Shown here piece by piece: positions 25,874 through 34,834 of a stretch of DNA of 64,000 bases. The stretch lies in the NCBI RefSeq assembly GCF_024519315.1, contig NZ_JANIIC010000001.1, forward strand, positions 186,001 to 250,000, given 5' to 3'. Source of the DNA: Streptomyces malaysiensis subsp. samsunensis. Lineage in GTDB: Bacteria; Actinomycetota; Actinomycetes; Streptomycetales; Streptomycetaceae. The position numbers and the translations under genes were made by a program. Under the pieces are notes generated by a model. It ran no database searches and was not told where the DNA came from. It saw only the letters and a program-made list of their open reading frames with translations. Every line of letters begins with the position of its first letter. Position 1 is the first letter of the stretch.

Positions 25874-27604
25874 TCAGCGGCGGCCCGCCGCGCCGAGGTG
25901 GACGGTGGGCGGCAGCAGCCGTGGTGCGGCGCGCGAGGCGAGGACCCGTATCCGCAGTCCGTCGGCGGTGACGGGCGCGGCCAGCGGCAGGATGCGCCGG
26001 GCCCCGATGGTCGTACCGGAGGCGATATCCCGCCATGTCCCCGCCACCCGGGCCCGCACGGTGAACTCCTCGACCCGCTGCCCCTGCCGGATGTCCTCGC
26101 CGAGCCGCACCCGGTCGAAGGTCACCGGATGGCCGGGGGCGGGCCGCGCTCCGCTGCCGTATGTCGTCCTTACGGCTTTGCCGAAGGCCGTAAGGGAGGC
26201 GACATCGGCGTCGTCGATCCGGCCGTCCTTCGCGGGCGGGACGTTGAGCAGCAGCGAGGCGTTGCGGCCCACGCTGCGCTCGTACAGCGACATCAGCTGA
26301 CCCGGGGTCTTGGGCCGCTCCGCGGGGTCGTGGAACCAGCCGGGGCGGATCGAGACATCGGCCTCGGCCGGGTACCACTGGAGATGGCGCACGCCCGGAG
26401 CGGTCAGCTTGGCGCGCGAGCCGATGTCGGCGTCGGTGGAGTCATTGGGCAGCCCGCCGCCGATGACGGTCCACGGGTCGACCGCGGACGGGGTCACCGA
26501 CCATTCGGTCTCCCGGGCGACGCCGTCCTCGTTGCCCACCCAGCGCACACCCTGCGCTCCCTGGAAGACCACGGCATCCGGGGCGAGCGCGTGGATCAGC
26601 TCGAACCAGTTCCTGACGTTGCACTTCTGGGTGACGCCCGCACCGCTCCAGGGGTTGGCGCCGTCCAGCCAGAACTCGTCGATGGGGCCGTACTGCGTCA
26701 GGATCTCGTAGATCTGGTTGAGGTAGTACGCGTCGTAGTCGTCGGCGCTGAAGCGGAAGGTGGGCAGCGCGCCGGAGGCAACCTTCTCCGCCCGGTCGTC
26801 GCCGGGGACGAGGGTGGGGATGGTGCGCTCGGTGGGCTCGCTCCCGTTGCCGTAGCGGCCCTGTCCCGCGGGTGCGCGGTCGCCGTCCTCCAGGGCCATG
26901 CGCTCGGGCAGCGACAGCTCCTCGCCGTTCTGCTGCTTCTCGCGGATCCTCTCGACCCACCGGGCGTGCCAGGCGTGCGGCAGCTCGGCCCCGTCGGCGG
27001 GCGAGAGGTAGACGCCGACCTCGAGTCCCGCCTTACGGGCGGCCTTGACGTACGCGCCCAGGACGTCGCCGTCGGGGTTCCTGCCGCCGGGGCCGTTCGT
27101 CCACCAGGGGCTGGCCGCGACGTCATGGTCCGTGTAGCGGCTCGGGTAGAGCGCGAAGCCGTCGTGGTGCTTGGCGGTGAGCATGACCTGCTCGGCGCCG
27201 GCGGCCTTGTACGCCCGCATCCACTGGTCCATGTCGAGCCCGGGCGGGTCGAAGAGCCTCGGGTCCTCGGCCCCGGAGCCCCACTGGCGGCCGGTCATGG
27301 TGTTCATGCCGAAGTGGGTGAAGGCGGTGATCTCGCGCCGCTGCCAGGCACGCTGCCCGGCGGTGGGGACGGTGTGGGCGGCCTTGTCGACGATGCGGGC
27401 GGGGGTGTCGCAGTCCTCGACGGTCTGTTGCGGGGCCGGGGTGACGGGGCCCTCGCATCCGGCCCGTGCGGCGGCCTCCGTGGGGGCGGGAGGGACCGCG
27501 GCGGCCGCGAGGGCGGCCAGGGCGAGGGCGCGGAGCGCGAGCAGCGCACGCCGCCGTCCACGGGATCGGTGGGTGCCGGGCGTTCCGCCCCGAGGCCGTG
27601 CCAT
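25874..27604 (-). CDS. Secreted GH29 alpha-L-fucosidase
   Basis: The start at ATG 27604 has GGAGGGG immediately upstream and gives 576 residues. An arginine-rich Sec-type signal spans about residues 1-45. The GH29 (beta/alpha)8 domain shows FTHFGMNTMTGRQWG near 92, LTAKHHDGFALYPS near 144, and FWLDGANPW with the catalytic Asp near 302. A C-terminal galactose-binding-like beta domain ends it. It would release fucose from external glycans. It lies near GH84 and MalQ genes but is not obviously co-regulated. The acid/base residue cannot be fixed by eye. Confidence 0.87.
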   Translation of the reverse strand: MARPRGGTPGTHRSRGRRRALLALRALALAALAAAAVPPAPTEAAARAGCEGPVTPAPQQTVEDCDTPARIVDKAAHTVPTAGQRAWQRREITAFTHFGMNTMTGRQWGSGAEDPRLFDPPGLDMDQWMRAYKAAGAEQVMLTAKHHDGFALYPSRYTDHDVAASPWWTNGPGGRNPDGDVLGAYVKAARKAGLEVGVYLSPADGAELPHAWHARWVERIREKQQNGEELSLPERMALEDGDRAPAGQGRYGNGSEPTERTIPTLVPGDDRAEKVASGALPTFRFSADDYDAYYLNQIYEILTQYGPIDEFWLDGANPWSGAGVTQKCNVRNWFELIHALAPDAVVFQGAQGVRWVGNEDGVARETEWSVTPSAVDPWTVIGGGLPNDSTDADIGSRAKLTAPGVRHLQWYPAEADVSIRPGWFHDPAERPKTPGQLMSLYERSVGRNASLLLNVPPAKDGRIDDADVASLTAFGKAVRTTYGSGARPAPGHPVTFDRVRLGEDIRQGQRVEEFTVRARVAGTWRDIASGTTIGARRILPLAAPVTADGLRIRVLASRAAPRLLPPTVHLGAAGRR

Positions 27605-27732
27605 GGTCCCCTCCAGCTCTCCGATCGTCATTGATCGGATCTCTATGGCGGTGTCCATGACAGACTGCCAGAGGGGAGGCGATCTGAGGAGACCGCGCAG
27701 GGCAGAGCTCCCACCTATGGGCGTCAGGGCAG

Positions 27733-30006
27733 TTAGGGGGCGAGGGCACCGGGGTCACGAGGCGCGAGCCGGGCAACCTCGGCCATCAGCGCGCGCAGCC
27801 GCGGCGAGGCGACCAGCTCCTCCAGGGACATCGGGCGCCCCTCGGCATCGGCGATCGGCAGCCGCCAGTTGGGGTACTGGTCCCAGGTGCCCGGCAGATT
27901 CTGCGGTCGGCGGTCCCCCACCGCGTCCGGCAGCCATACGCCCACCATCCTCGCCGGGGTACGCAGCAGAAAGCGGTGGACCGCCTTGACCGCCGCCTCC
28001 TCGTCCCCGGGCCCCTCCGGCAGCATCCCGAGCCGCCCCAGCAGCGCCAGCCACTCGGCGACCTCGACCGCCTCGGCGGCGCGCTCCTCGGCGAGGGGGC
28101 GGGTCAGCAGGCCCAGCCGGTGGCGGAGTTCGACGTGGTCGCCGGTGAGCCGGGCGGCCGTGCTCGGCAGGTCGTGGGTCGTCACGGTGGCCAGGCAGTC
28201 GGCCCGCCACTCCTCAGGCGACAGCGGCCGCGCCGGACCGGCGCCGCTGTAGTTCCGCTCGAACCACATCACCGACGTGCCCAGCACCCCCCGCCGCTCC
28301 AGCTCCTCCCGCACCCCCGGCTCGACCGTCCCCAGGTCCTCCCCTATGACGACCGCCCCGGCCCGGTGCGCCTCCAGGGCGAGCACGGCGAGCATCGCCT
28401 CCGCGTCGTAGCGGACGTAACAGCCCTCGGTCGGCTCCCGCCCCTCCGGCACCCACCACAGCCGGAAGAGGCCCATCACATGGTCGATGCGGAGCGCTCC
28501 GGCATGCCGTAGGAGGCCGCGCAGCAGACCGCGGTAGGGGGCGTAGCCGGTGGCCGCGAGCGCGTCCGGGCGCCACGGCGGCAGGCCCCAGTCCTGGCCC
28601 CGGGAGTTGAAGGCGTCCGGGGGCGCGCCGATGGACATACCGGCGGCGAAGACGTCCTGGAGCGCCCAGGCGTCGGCGCCCGAGGGATGGACCCCGACCG
28701 CCAGATCGTGCACGAGGCCGATGTCCATGCCCGCGTCGCGCGCGGCGCGCTGGGCGGCGGCCAGCTGGGTGTCGGTGAGCCAGGCGAGCCAGCAGTGGAA
28801 GTCGGTGCGGTCCAGGTGCTCGGCCCGCGCACGGGCGGTGTCCGCCGAACGCGGATCGGCCAGGCCGCCGGGCCAGGCGCGCCATTCGGGGCCGTGGGTC
28901 TCGGCGAGCGCGCACCACAGGGCGTGGTCCTCCAGCGCCTGGCCGCGCTCGGCGAGGAAGTCGCAGTAGGCGGCGCGGCGGCCGGGGCCGAGCGGAACCG
29001 TCCGCACCAGCTCCAGCGCCTCGCGCTTGAGGGCCCAGACGGCGTCCCGGTCGATGAGGGCACCCTCGCGCAGGACGGACGTACGGAGGGCCGCGGCGGC
29101 CTCCAGCAGCTGATCGGCCCGCGCACGGGCGCGGCCGCGCAGATGGGCGTATTCGGGCACGTCCTCGATCCGCAGATGGACCGGGTCGGGGAAGCGCCGC
29201 GACGAGGGGCGGTACGGCGAGGGGTCGGTGGGCGCGGCCGGGGTGCCGGGCACGGCGGCGTGCAGCGGGTTGATCTGGACGAAACCGGCGCCGAGCGCCC
29301 GCCCCGACCAGGCGGCGAGGTCGGCCAGGTCGCCGAGGTCGCCCATGCCCCAGGAGCGTGCGGAGAGCAGCGAGTAGAGCTGCACCAGGAAGCCGTGGCT
29401 GCGGACCGGGGATAACGGCATCCGGTCGGGGGCCACGATGAGGGGGGCGGTGGCGCGGCGGCCGTCGGGGGCCTCGGCGAACAGGGTGTGGGCGCCGGGC
29501 GGGAGCGCGGCGAGCGCGGTAAGGGGGCCATCGGCGGTGACGCCCTCCATGAGGAGGCCATCGGCCGTGGCGCCCTCCGTAAGGACGCCATCTGTCAGCG
29601 CGCCGCCCGTGAGAGCACCGCCGGCGAGCGCGCCGCCCCTGAGGGCGCCGCCCTCGCGGGTGCGTGCCGTAAGGGCGCCATCGGTTCCGTGGGCCCCCGC
29701 GGCCGCCCGCCCCCGCGTATGCGGTGCGCCGTCCTCGGCACGCACCCGCAGCGCCGTGCCCTCGGGCAGGCTCAGCCGGGGCGCCCTGCCGGGGCGCACC
29801 ACCACACAGGGGGGCAGCAGCCGGTCGCGCAGCCGGCTGTCGTGCCGGTCCAGCGCTTCGCGTACGGATCGGGGGGTCGAGGCGTCCACGCCGAGCGCGG
29901 CGAGTACGGCGACGACCGTGTCCTCGGGCACCTGGACGGTGCGGCCCGGGGCGGGCTGGTAGGAGGTGGCGACACCGTGCAGCTCGGCGAGCCGCGCTCT
30001 GCCCAT
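27733..30006 (-). CDS. malQ: 4-alpha-glucanotransferase (amylomaltase) with a repeat insertion
   Basis: This 757-residue GH77 enzyme transfers maltooligosaccharyl units in glycogen/maltodextrin metabolism. The actinobacterial N-terminal domain (LAELHGVATSYQPAPG) is present. The catalytic core shows SRGQDWGLPPW, ALRIDHVMGLFRLWW with the nucleophile Asp, VVIGEDLGTVEPGVREEL and TVTTHDLPS. Between about residues 107 and 165 sits a low-complexity run of GGAL-type repeats (GGALTGGALTDGVL) that the family lacks. It overlaps the upstream small gene by TGATG. Confidence 0.92.
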   Translation of the reverse strand: MGRARLAELHGVATSYQPAPGRTVQVPEDTVVAVLAALGVDASTPRSVREALDRHDSRLRDRLLPPCVVVRPGRAPRLSLPEGTALRVRAEDGAPHTRGRAAAGAHGTDGALTARTREGGALRGGALAGGALTGGALTDGVLTEGATADGLLMEGVTADGPLTALAALPPGAHTLFAEAPDGRRATAPLIVAPDRMPLSPVRSHGFLVQLYSLLSARSWGMGDLGDLADLAAWSGRALGAGFVQINPLHAAVPGTPAAPTDPSPYRPSSRRFPDPVHLRIEDVPEYAHLRGRARARADQLLEAAAALRTSVLREGALIDRDAVWALKREALELVRTVPLGPGRRAAYCDFLAERGQALEDHALWCALAETHGPEWRAWPGGLADPRSADTARARAEHLDRTDFHCWLAWLTDTQLAAAQRAARDAGMDIGLVHDLAVGVHPSGADAWALQDVFAAGMSIGAPPDAFNSRGQDWGLPPWRPDALAATGYAPYRGLLRGLLRHAGALRIDHVMGLFRLWWVPEGREPTEGCYVRYDAEAMLAVLALEAHRAGAVVIGEDLGTVEPGVREELERRGVLGTSVMWFERNYSGAGPARPLSPEEWRADCLATVTTHDLPSTAARLTGDHVELRHRLGLLTRPLAEERAAEAVEVAEWLALLGRLGMLPEGPGDEEAAVKAVHRFLLRTPARMVGVWLPDAVGDRRPQNLPGTWDQYPNWRLPIADAEGRPMSLEELVASPRLRALMAEVARLAPRDPGALAP

Positions 30007-30296
30007 CAGTACTCCATCGGCTCGCAGCCCGCGCCCGCGCCGGTGAGGGCGGCGATCGGCTCACTCGTCAGGGGAGGTTCGGCGGCGAGCGGAGGCTCGC
30101 TGGTCAGGGGGATGTTGTCGGAGAGCGGGGGTTCGCTGGTGAGGGGCGCCTCGGTGGCGCTTCCGGACCCGAAGCCGTCCAGGCCGCACAGTCCGCACTC
30201 GGGGTCGGAGACACCGTCGAAGGGATCCGGTTCGCTGGACGCCTCGGGTCCGGGTTTGGACAGGGCGGAGAGGAGGAGTTGAGCTGACGCGGCCAC
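30006..30296 (-). CDS. Small Thr/Glu/Pro-repeat protein, unknown
   Basis: This 96-residue protein has its GTG start at 30296 with GGAGG about 8 bases upstream and good Streptomyces codon bias. Its stop overlaps the malQ start, so it is the leader gene of the pair. The N-terminus (ASAQLLLSALSKPG) is mildly hydrophobic. A middle ECGLCGLDGFG holds a C-x2-C pair. The C-terminal third repeats LTSEPPL three times. No known domain is recognised. It could be a structural or regulatory small protein. A RiPP-like precursor is a speculation, as no modifying enzyme is adjacent. Confidence 0.65.
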   Translation of the reverse strand: MAASAQLLLSALSKPGPEASSEPDPFDGVSDPECGLCGLDGFGSGSATEAPLTSEPPLSDNIPLTSEPPLAAEPPLTSEPIAALTGAGAGCEPMEY

Positions 30297-30644
30297 ACGG
30301 ACCTCCGTGGGGTTGTCGGCAGTGGGTCATCCCGAGCCCTACCCACTCCGGACGGACGCAGACGTAAACGCCCCCCGTACGTGCTGTAGGTCACATACCC
30401 TCTGGGCGGCGATTTCACGGCGGCAAGGGGTCGGGGGCACAGAGTTTACGAACAGGACCGCCCTTCATCCGTCAGACTTGCGCCGGGCGCGCCGCACCCG
30501 GCGCCGGTCCGCACGATGCGTGGCTCTTGCGGCAATGCCGACAGTTCGGTCGCTCGCGTTGACACCCTCACCGGCCTGGTGGTGGGCTCACGCCTATCGG
30601 CGCCACATCTACGGGGACCGGCTATCTGGATCGAGGAGAGGCCA
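30297..30644. promoter_or_regulatory. Divergent region malQ unit / GH84 gene
   Basis: This 348-base gap between divergent genes contains a TTGACA at 30559-30564 but no well-placed -10 partner. GAGGAG before 30645 is the ribosome site of the GH84 gene. I found no DasR (responsive element) palindrome and no gene. Confidence 0.45.
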
Positions 30645-33600
30645 GTGCAGTTCGGGGGGAAGAGGCCGAGGGCGGCGAGCGCGACGGCCATGGCCGCCGC
30701 GGTCATCGGGGGGCTGCTCGGCGGCGCACCCGCGGCCGCCGCCGCACCTGCGGACCACGGCGCCCCGGGCGCCGCCACACCGGAGCGCGACAGCCGCGAC
30801 GGCATACCGCCCGTATGGCCGCGCCCTCAGTCGCTGCGGGCGCAAGGGGCGGAGGTGGCCGTGGGGGACGAGGCCACGCTCATAGCCGACGGCGACGCCG
30901 ATCCGTACGCCCTGGACGCGCTGCGCGCCCTGCTGCACGACGCGGGGGTGCGCACCGTGAACGAGGCCACGCCCGGCGGCAAGGCCCCGGCCGGCGGGCT
31001 GGTGGTGCACGTCGGCGGCCGGGGCGCGGCCGACGCGCTGCGCGCCCTGCGCGCACCCGAGCGCGGCGACCTCCCGTCCGGCGGCTATCTCCTGGCCACG
31101 GGCCCGGTGGACGGGCGGCCCACGGTCGCGCTGTCCGGCGTCGGCCCGGACGGTCTCTTCCACGCCGTCCAGACGCTGCGCCAGCTGCTGGTGAAGCGGG
31201 ACGGCCAGGGCTCCGCCTTCGCCGGGGTGACCGTCCGCGACTGGCCGGGGACGGCCGTGAGGGGCATGACGGAGGGCTTCTACGGCTCCCCGTGGTCGCA
31301 CCGGGACCGGCTGGCCCAGCTCGACTTCATGGGCCGCACCAAGCAGAACCGCTATCTCTACGCGCCCGGCGACGACACCTACCGGCAGGCCCGCTGGCGC
31401 GACCCCTACCCCGCCGAACGGCGCGAGGAGTTCCGCGAGCTGGCCACCCGCGCCCGGGCCAACCATGTGACCCTGGGCTGGGCGGTCGCCCCCGGCCAGG
31501 AGATGTGCTTCTCGTCCGCCAAGGACCTCAGGGCGCTGCTGCGGAAGGTCGACGCCATGTGGGCGCTCGGGGTGCGCTCCTTCCAGCTCCAGTTCCAGGA
31601 CGTCAGCTACAGCGAGTGGCACTGCGGCGCCGACGCCGATGAATTCGGCTCCGGCCCCGAGGCCGCCGCCACCGCGCAGGCCAAGGTGGCCAACGCCCTC
31701 GCCCGCCATCTGGCCGACCACCACCCCGGCTCGGACCCGCTGTCCCTGATGCCGACCGAGTACTACCAGGACGGCGACACCGAGTTCCGGCGCTCGCTGG
31801 CCGGCGCGCTCGACCAGAAGGTGGAGGTGGCCTGGACCGGAGTGGGGGTGGTGCCCAGGACCATCACCGGCGGTGAGCTGGCCGGTGCCCGCTCGGCGTT
31901 CGGCCACCGCTTGGTCACCATGGACAACTACCCGGTCAACGACTGGGCGCAGGACCGGATCTTCCTCGGCCCGTACACCGGCCGCGACCCGGCGGTGGCC
32001 ACCCAGTCCGCGGCGCTGCTGGCCAACGCCATGGAGCAGCCGACCGCCTCCCGGATCCCGCTGTTCACCGCCGCCGACTTCGCCTGGAACCCGCGTGGCT
32101 ACCGCCCCCAGGAGTCCTGGCAGGCGGCCATCGACGACCTCGCGGGGCCCGACGCCGAAACCCGCGCCGCCCTGCGCGCCCTCGCCGGGAACGACGCCTC
32201 CTCGGTGCTCGACGGCGACGAGTCCGCGTATCTGCTCCCGCTCATCGACGCGTTCTGGACCGCCCTGGGCGGTACGGACGTGGAGCGGCTGGAGCGCTCG
32301 GCCGGTCGGCTGCGCGACGCCTTCAAGACGATGCGTGACGCCCCCGAGCGGCTGTCCCGCACGCTGGGCGACGATGTGCGGCCCTGGCTGGACCAGCTGG
32401 GCCGCTACGGCGACGCGGGCGTACGGGCCGTGGACATGCTCACCGCCCAGGCGCGCGGCGACGGCGCGGGGGCCTGGAAGGCACAGCTCGCGGTGGAGGC
32501 GCTGCGCGAGAGGATCGGCGACAGCCGGGTCACGGTCGGCAAGGGCGTCCTCGACCCCTTCCTCACCAAGGCGCTGATCCGGGCGGACGCCTGGTCCGGC
32601 GTGGACCGGGCCCCCAAGCTGGGGCTGCGGACAGGCAAGGACGACCGCGCGGCCGCCGACGGTAAGACGGCCACCGACGTGGCATCGCCCGGCCGCCCGG
32701 TCACCGTGCGCTTCGGCCGCAGCCGTCCGCTCTCCTCCGTCTCCGCGCTCACCGCCCAGGTCAAGGACGCCTCGCCGGGCGCCGTCGAGGCGCATGTCCC
32801 CGGTGCGGGCTGGCGCCGTATCGGCGCGCTCTCGGGCAGCGGCTTCACCCAGGTCAGGGCGGCGGACGGGGACAAGGACCTGCTGGCGGACGCGGTCCGG
32901 CTCAGCTGGCCGGCCGGCACCACCCCGCCGGCCGTGCACGAGATCACACCCTGGTTCGGCGACACCCCGGACGCCGGGCTCACGCTGTCCCACAAGACGG
33001 CGGACGCGGAGATAGGCGGCGGGGCGGCCGTCGTCGAGGCCCAGCTGATCTCCCACCGCCCAGGCGATGTGAACGGCGACCTTACGGTGAGGGCGCCCCG
33101 CGGCATCACCGTCCGCGCCCCCGCCGGGGTGACGGCCCCGCGCGGCGGTACGGCGACCGCCCGGCTGGAGATATCGGTGGCCCAGGGCACCAAGCCGGGC
33201 GGCTACACCCTCCCGGTCCGCTTCGGGTCGGAGGAGCGCATGCTGACCGTAAGGGCGCTTCCGCGCACCGGCGGCCCGGACCTGGCCCGTGCGGAGGGCA
33301 CGAAGGCGACCTCGTCCGGCGACGAGGCCGACGGCTTCCCGGCGTCCGCCGTGATCGACGGCAAGGCGGACACCCGCTGGTCCTCCCGGCCCGAGGACGG
33401 CGCCTGGCTCCAGCTGGAGCTGGCCCGCCCGGCCCGGATCGGCCGGCTGGATCTGAGCTGGCAGGACGCGTACGCCTCCTGCTACCGCGTCCAGGTCTCC
33501 GGGGACGGCCGCACCTGGCGCGACGCGGCGACGGTCGCCCATGGGAAGGGCGGCAAGGAGTCGATCGGCCTGGACGCCCCGGACACGCGCTTCATCCGTA

Positions 33601-33698
33601 TCCAGGGAGTCGAGCGCGCCACCCGCTTCGGCTACTCACTCTGGTCGGTGGCCGCCTATGCGGTCCAGAAGGACCAGGCGGTATCCGACGGGTCCTGA
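30645..33698 (+). CDS. Secreted GH84 beta-N-acetylglucosaminidase with CBM32-like domain
   Basis: GTG at 30645 gives 1017 residues. A signal peptide (to about residue 35) leads into a GH20b-like domain (PPVWPRPQSLR). The NAGidase barrel begins VRGMTEGFYGSPWSHRDRL and includes MPTEYYQDG and MDNYPVNDW. Where GH84 enzymes normally have two adjacent catalytic Asp, this one reads FQLQFQDVSYSEW, a Gln-Asp pair. A helical segment, an NPCBM-associated/NEW3-like beta domain (about residues 795-870) and an F5/8-type C domain (about 885-1000, ASAVIDGKADTRWSS) follow. It would trim GlcNAc from glycoconjugates or chitinous material outside the cell. Confidence 0.87.
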   Translation: MQFGGKRPRAASATAMAAAVIGGLLGGAPAAAAAPADHGAPGAATPERDSRDGIPPVWPRPQSLRAQGAEVAVGDEATLIADGDADPYALDALRALLHDAGVRTVNEATPGGKAPAGGLVVHVGGRGAADALRALRAPERGDLPSGGYLLATGPVDGRPTVALSGVGPDGLFHAVQTLRQLLVKRDGQGSAFAGVTVRDWPGTAVRGMTEGFYGSPWSHRDRLAQLDFMGRTKQNRYLYAPGDDTYRQARWRDPYPAERREEFRELATRARANHVTLGWAVAPGQEMCFSSAKDLRALLRKVDAMWALGVRSFQLQFQDVSYSEWHCGADADEFGSGPEAAATAQAKVANALARHLADHHPGSDPLSLMPTEYYQDGDTEFRRSLAGALDQKVEVAWTGVGVVPRTITGGELAGARSAFGHRLVTMDNYPVNDWAQDRIFLGPYTGRDPAVATQSAALLANAMEQPTASRIPLFTAADFAWNPRGYRPQESWQAAIDDLAGPDAETRAALRALAGNDASSVLDGDESAYLLPLIDAFWTALGGTDVERLERSAGRLRDAFKTMRDAPERLSRTLGDDVRPWLDQLGRYGDAGVRAVDMLTAQARGDGAGAWKAQLAVEALRERIGDSRVTVGKGVLDPFLTKALIRADAWSGVDRAPKLGLRTGKDDRAAADGKTATDVASPGRPVTVRFGRSRPLSSVSALTAQVKDASPGAVEAHVPGAGWRRIGALSGSGFTQVRAADGDKDLLADAVRLSWPAGTTPPAVHEITPWFGDTPDAGLTLSHKTADAEIGGGAAVVEAQLISHRPGDVNGDLTVRAPRGITVRAPAGVTAPRGGTATARLEISVAQGTKPGGYTLPVRFGSEERMLTVRALPRTGGPDLARAEGTKATSSGDEADGFPASAVIDGKADTRWSSRPEDGAWLQLELARPARIGRLDLSWQDAYASCYRVQVSGDGRTWRDAATVAHGKGGKESIGLDAPDTRFIRIQGVERATRFGYSLWSVAAYAVQKDQAVSDGS

Positions 33699-33756
33699 CG
33701 CCTGCGGCGGGCTGTTCCCCTCGCGGCGGACACCCCGTGGGCGGCGCGGAAGAACG

Positions 33757-33810
33757 GGGTCCTGTCGGGGGGATCTTCACGGAGCCGTGAAGATCCCCCC
33801 GACAGGACCC
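33757..33810 (+). terminator. 54-base near-perfect palindrome
   Basis: Arms 33757-33782 and 33785-33810 are exact reverse complements over 26 bases with only AG between (outer part gggtcctgtcgggggg, inner part atcttcacgg). It lies between the convergent GH84 and HNH genes and can serve both. Its length and A/T-bearing inner stem exceed the usual terminators in this window. Confidence 0.85.
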
Positions 33811-33850
33811 AGGGGCCTCCCGCGAGCAGACACAGTAATGGCCCGGTCTC

Positions 33851-34390
33851 TCAGGCAGATCTACTGCCGTCGATCCGGGCCATGGCATCTTCCGCGCCGT
33901 ATGCCTGGAGGTATGGCAGCCAGCGCGGGTCCCTATGGCCCGTGCCGATGATCCGCCACGCGAGCCCCGACGGCGGCGCGGGTTGATGCCGCAGTCGCCA
34001 GCCGATCTCGGCGACATGGCGGTCTGCCTTGACGTGATTGCAGCGACGGCACGCGGCGACCACGTTCTCCCAGGTGTGCTGCCCGCCACGGCTGCGCGGG
34101 ATGACGTGATCGACGCTGGTTGCGACGCCACCGCAGTACGCGCATCTGCCGCCGTCACGGGCGAACAGCGCGCGGCGGGTGAGCGGAACGGGGCCGCGAA
34201 AGGGCACCCGCACAAAGCGCTTGAGCCGGACGACGCTGGGTGCGGGGATCACGCGGGTAGCGCTGTGCATCAGGGCGCCTGAGTCCTCGAGGCTGACGGC
34301 CTTGTCATTGAGGACGAGTATGAGCGCGCGGCGGAGCGGTACGACGCCGAGGGGCTCGTACGACGCGTTGAGGACCAGGACATGCGGCAC
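33851..34390 (-). CDS. HNH endonuclease family protein
   Basis: This 179-residue protein has the HNH/McrA-type nuclease fold. CAYCGG near residue 95, SVDHVIPRSRGG (the DH catalytic pair) and ENVVAACRRCNHVKAD form the HNH with two zinc-binding CxxC pairs. The N-terminus MPHVLVLNASYEPLGVVPLRRAL is highly characteristic of an actinobacterial core paralog group, so it is probably housekeeping rather than mobile. No methyltransferase or toxin partner is adjacent. The biological substrate is unknown. Confidence 0.9.
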   Translation of the reverse strand: MPHVLVLNASYEPLGVVPLRRALILVLNDKAVSLEDSGALMHSATRVIPAPSVVRLKRFVRVPFRGPVPLTRRALFARDGGRCAYCGGVATSVDHVIPRSRGGQHTWENVVAACRRCNHVKADRHVAEIGWRLRHQPAPPSGLAWRIIGTGHRDPRWLPYLQAYGAEDAMARIDGSRSA

Positions 34391-34834
34391 GGGGGCCTCC
34401 TTGTACGCCGGCGGCGCGTGGCTCGCGCCGGGACGATCTCCCCCAGTTTCCCCTGAACCCTGGCCGGAACGCCACTATCACCGGGTTAACGGTTGAGAGG
34501 CATTTCCGCGTACCGCACGTATACCGCCCGTACGCGGTGGGGACACCGGCCGCTTGACCACCGCCCCCACGGCCTTCCGGCGCCCTCGCGCACGGCGGCC
34601 GGCGGCGACCGCGAAGTGGCAAGAATCACGGACCCTCCTCACCGGGGCCGTCGCGCGGCCTCCGGCCGGGGCAGAAGGTGGAACTGACGCCTCCGGACCC
34701 GCTCGTACGCGCCCCCCGGGCGCGCTCGCGCGCTCTCGAACACAGGAACGGCGCACCCCATGCCCGGCTAATGTGTGAGAGGTTGCGCGCACGGGTGATC
34801 CGTGTGGGCATGTCGCATACGAAGGGTTTCTGCT
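34391..34834. promoter_or_regulatory. Divergent intergenic region HNH gene / mscS
   Basis: This 444-base gap carries no frame with both coding bias and a ribosome site. An A/T-richer region at about 34440-34530 suits promoters, and weak inverted copies of accgc/gcggt are near 34512-34538. The AAGGG before GTG 34835 supports the mscS start. Confidence 0.4.

Noticed and set aside
30297..30644. DasR site expected before a hexosaminidase gene
   Set aside because: No sequence near the ACTGGTCTAGACCAGT palindrome was found.
33541..33951. Open frames across the 54-base palindrome on both strands
   Set aside because: They give similar peptides on both strands simply because of the palindrome, and they lack start signals.
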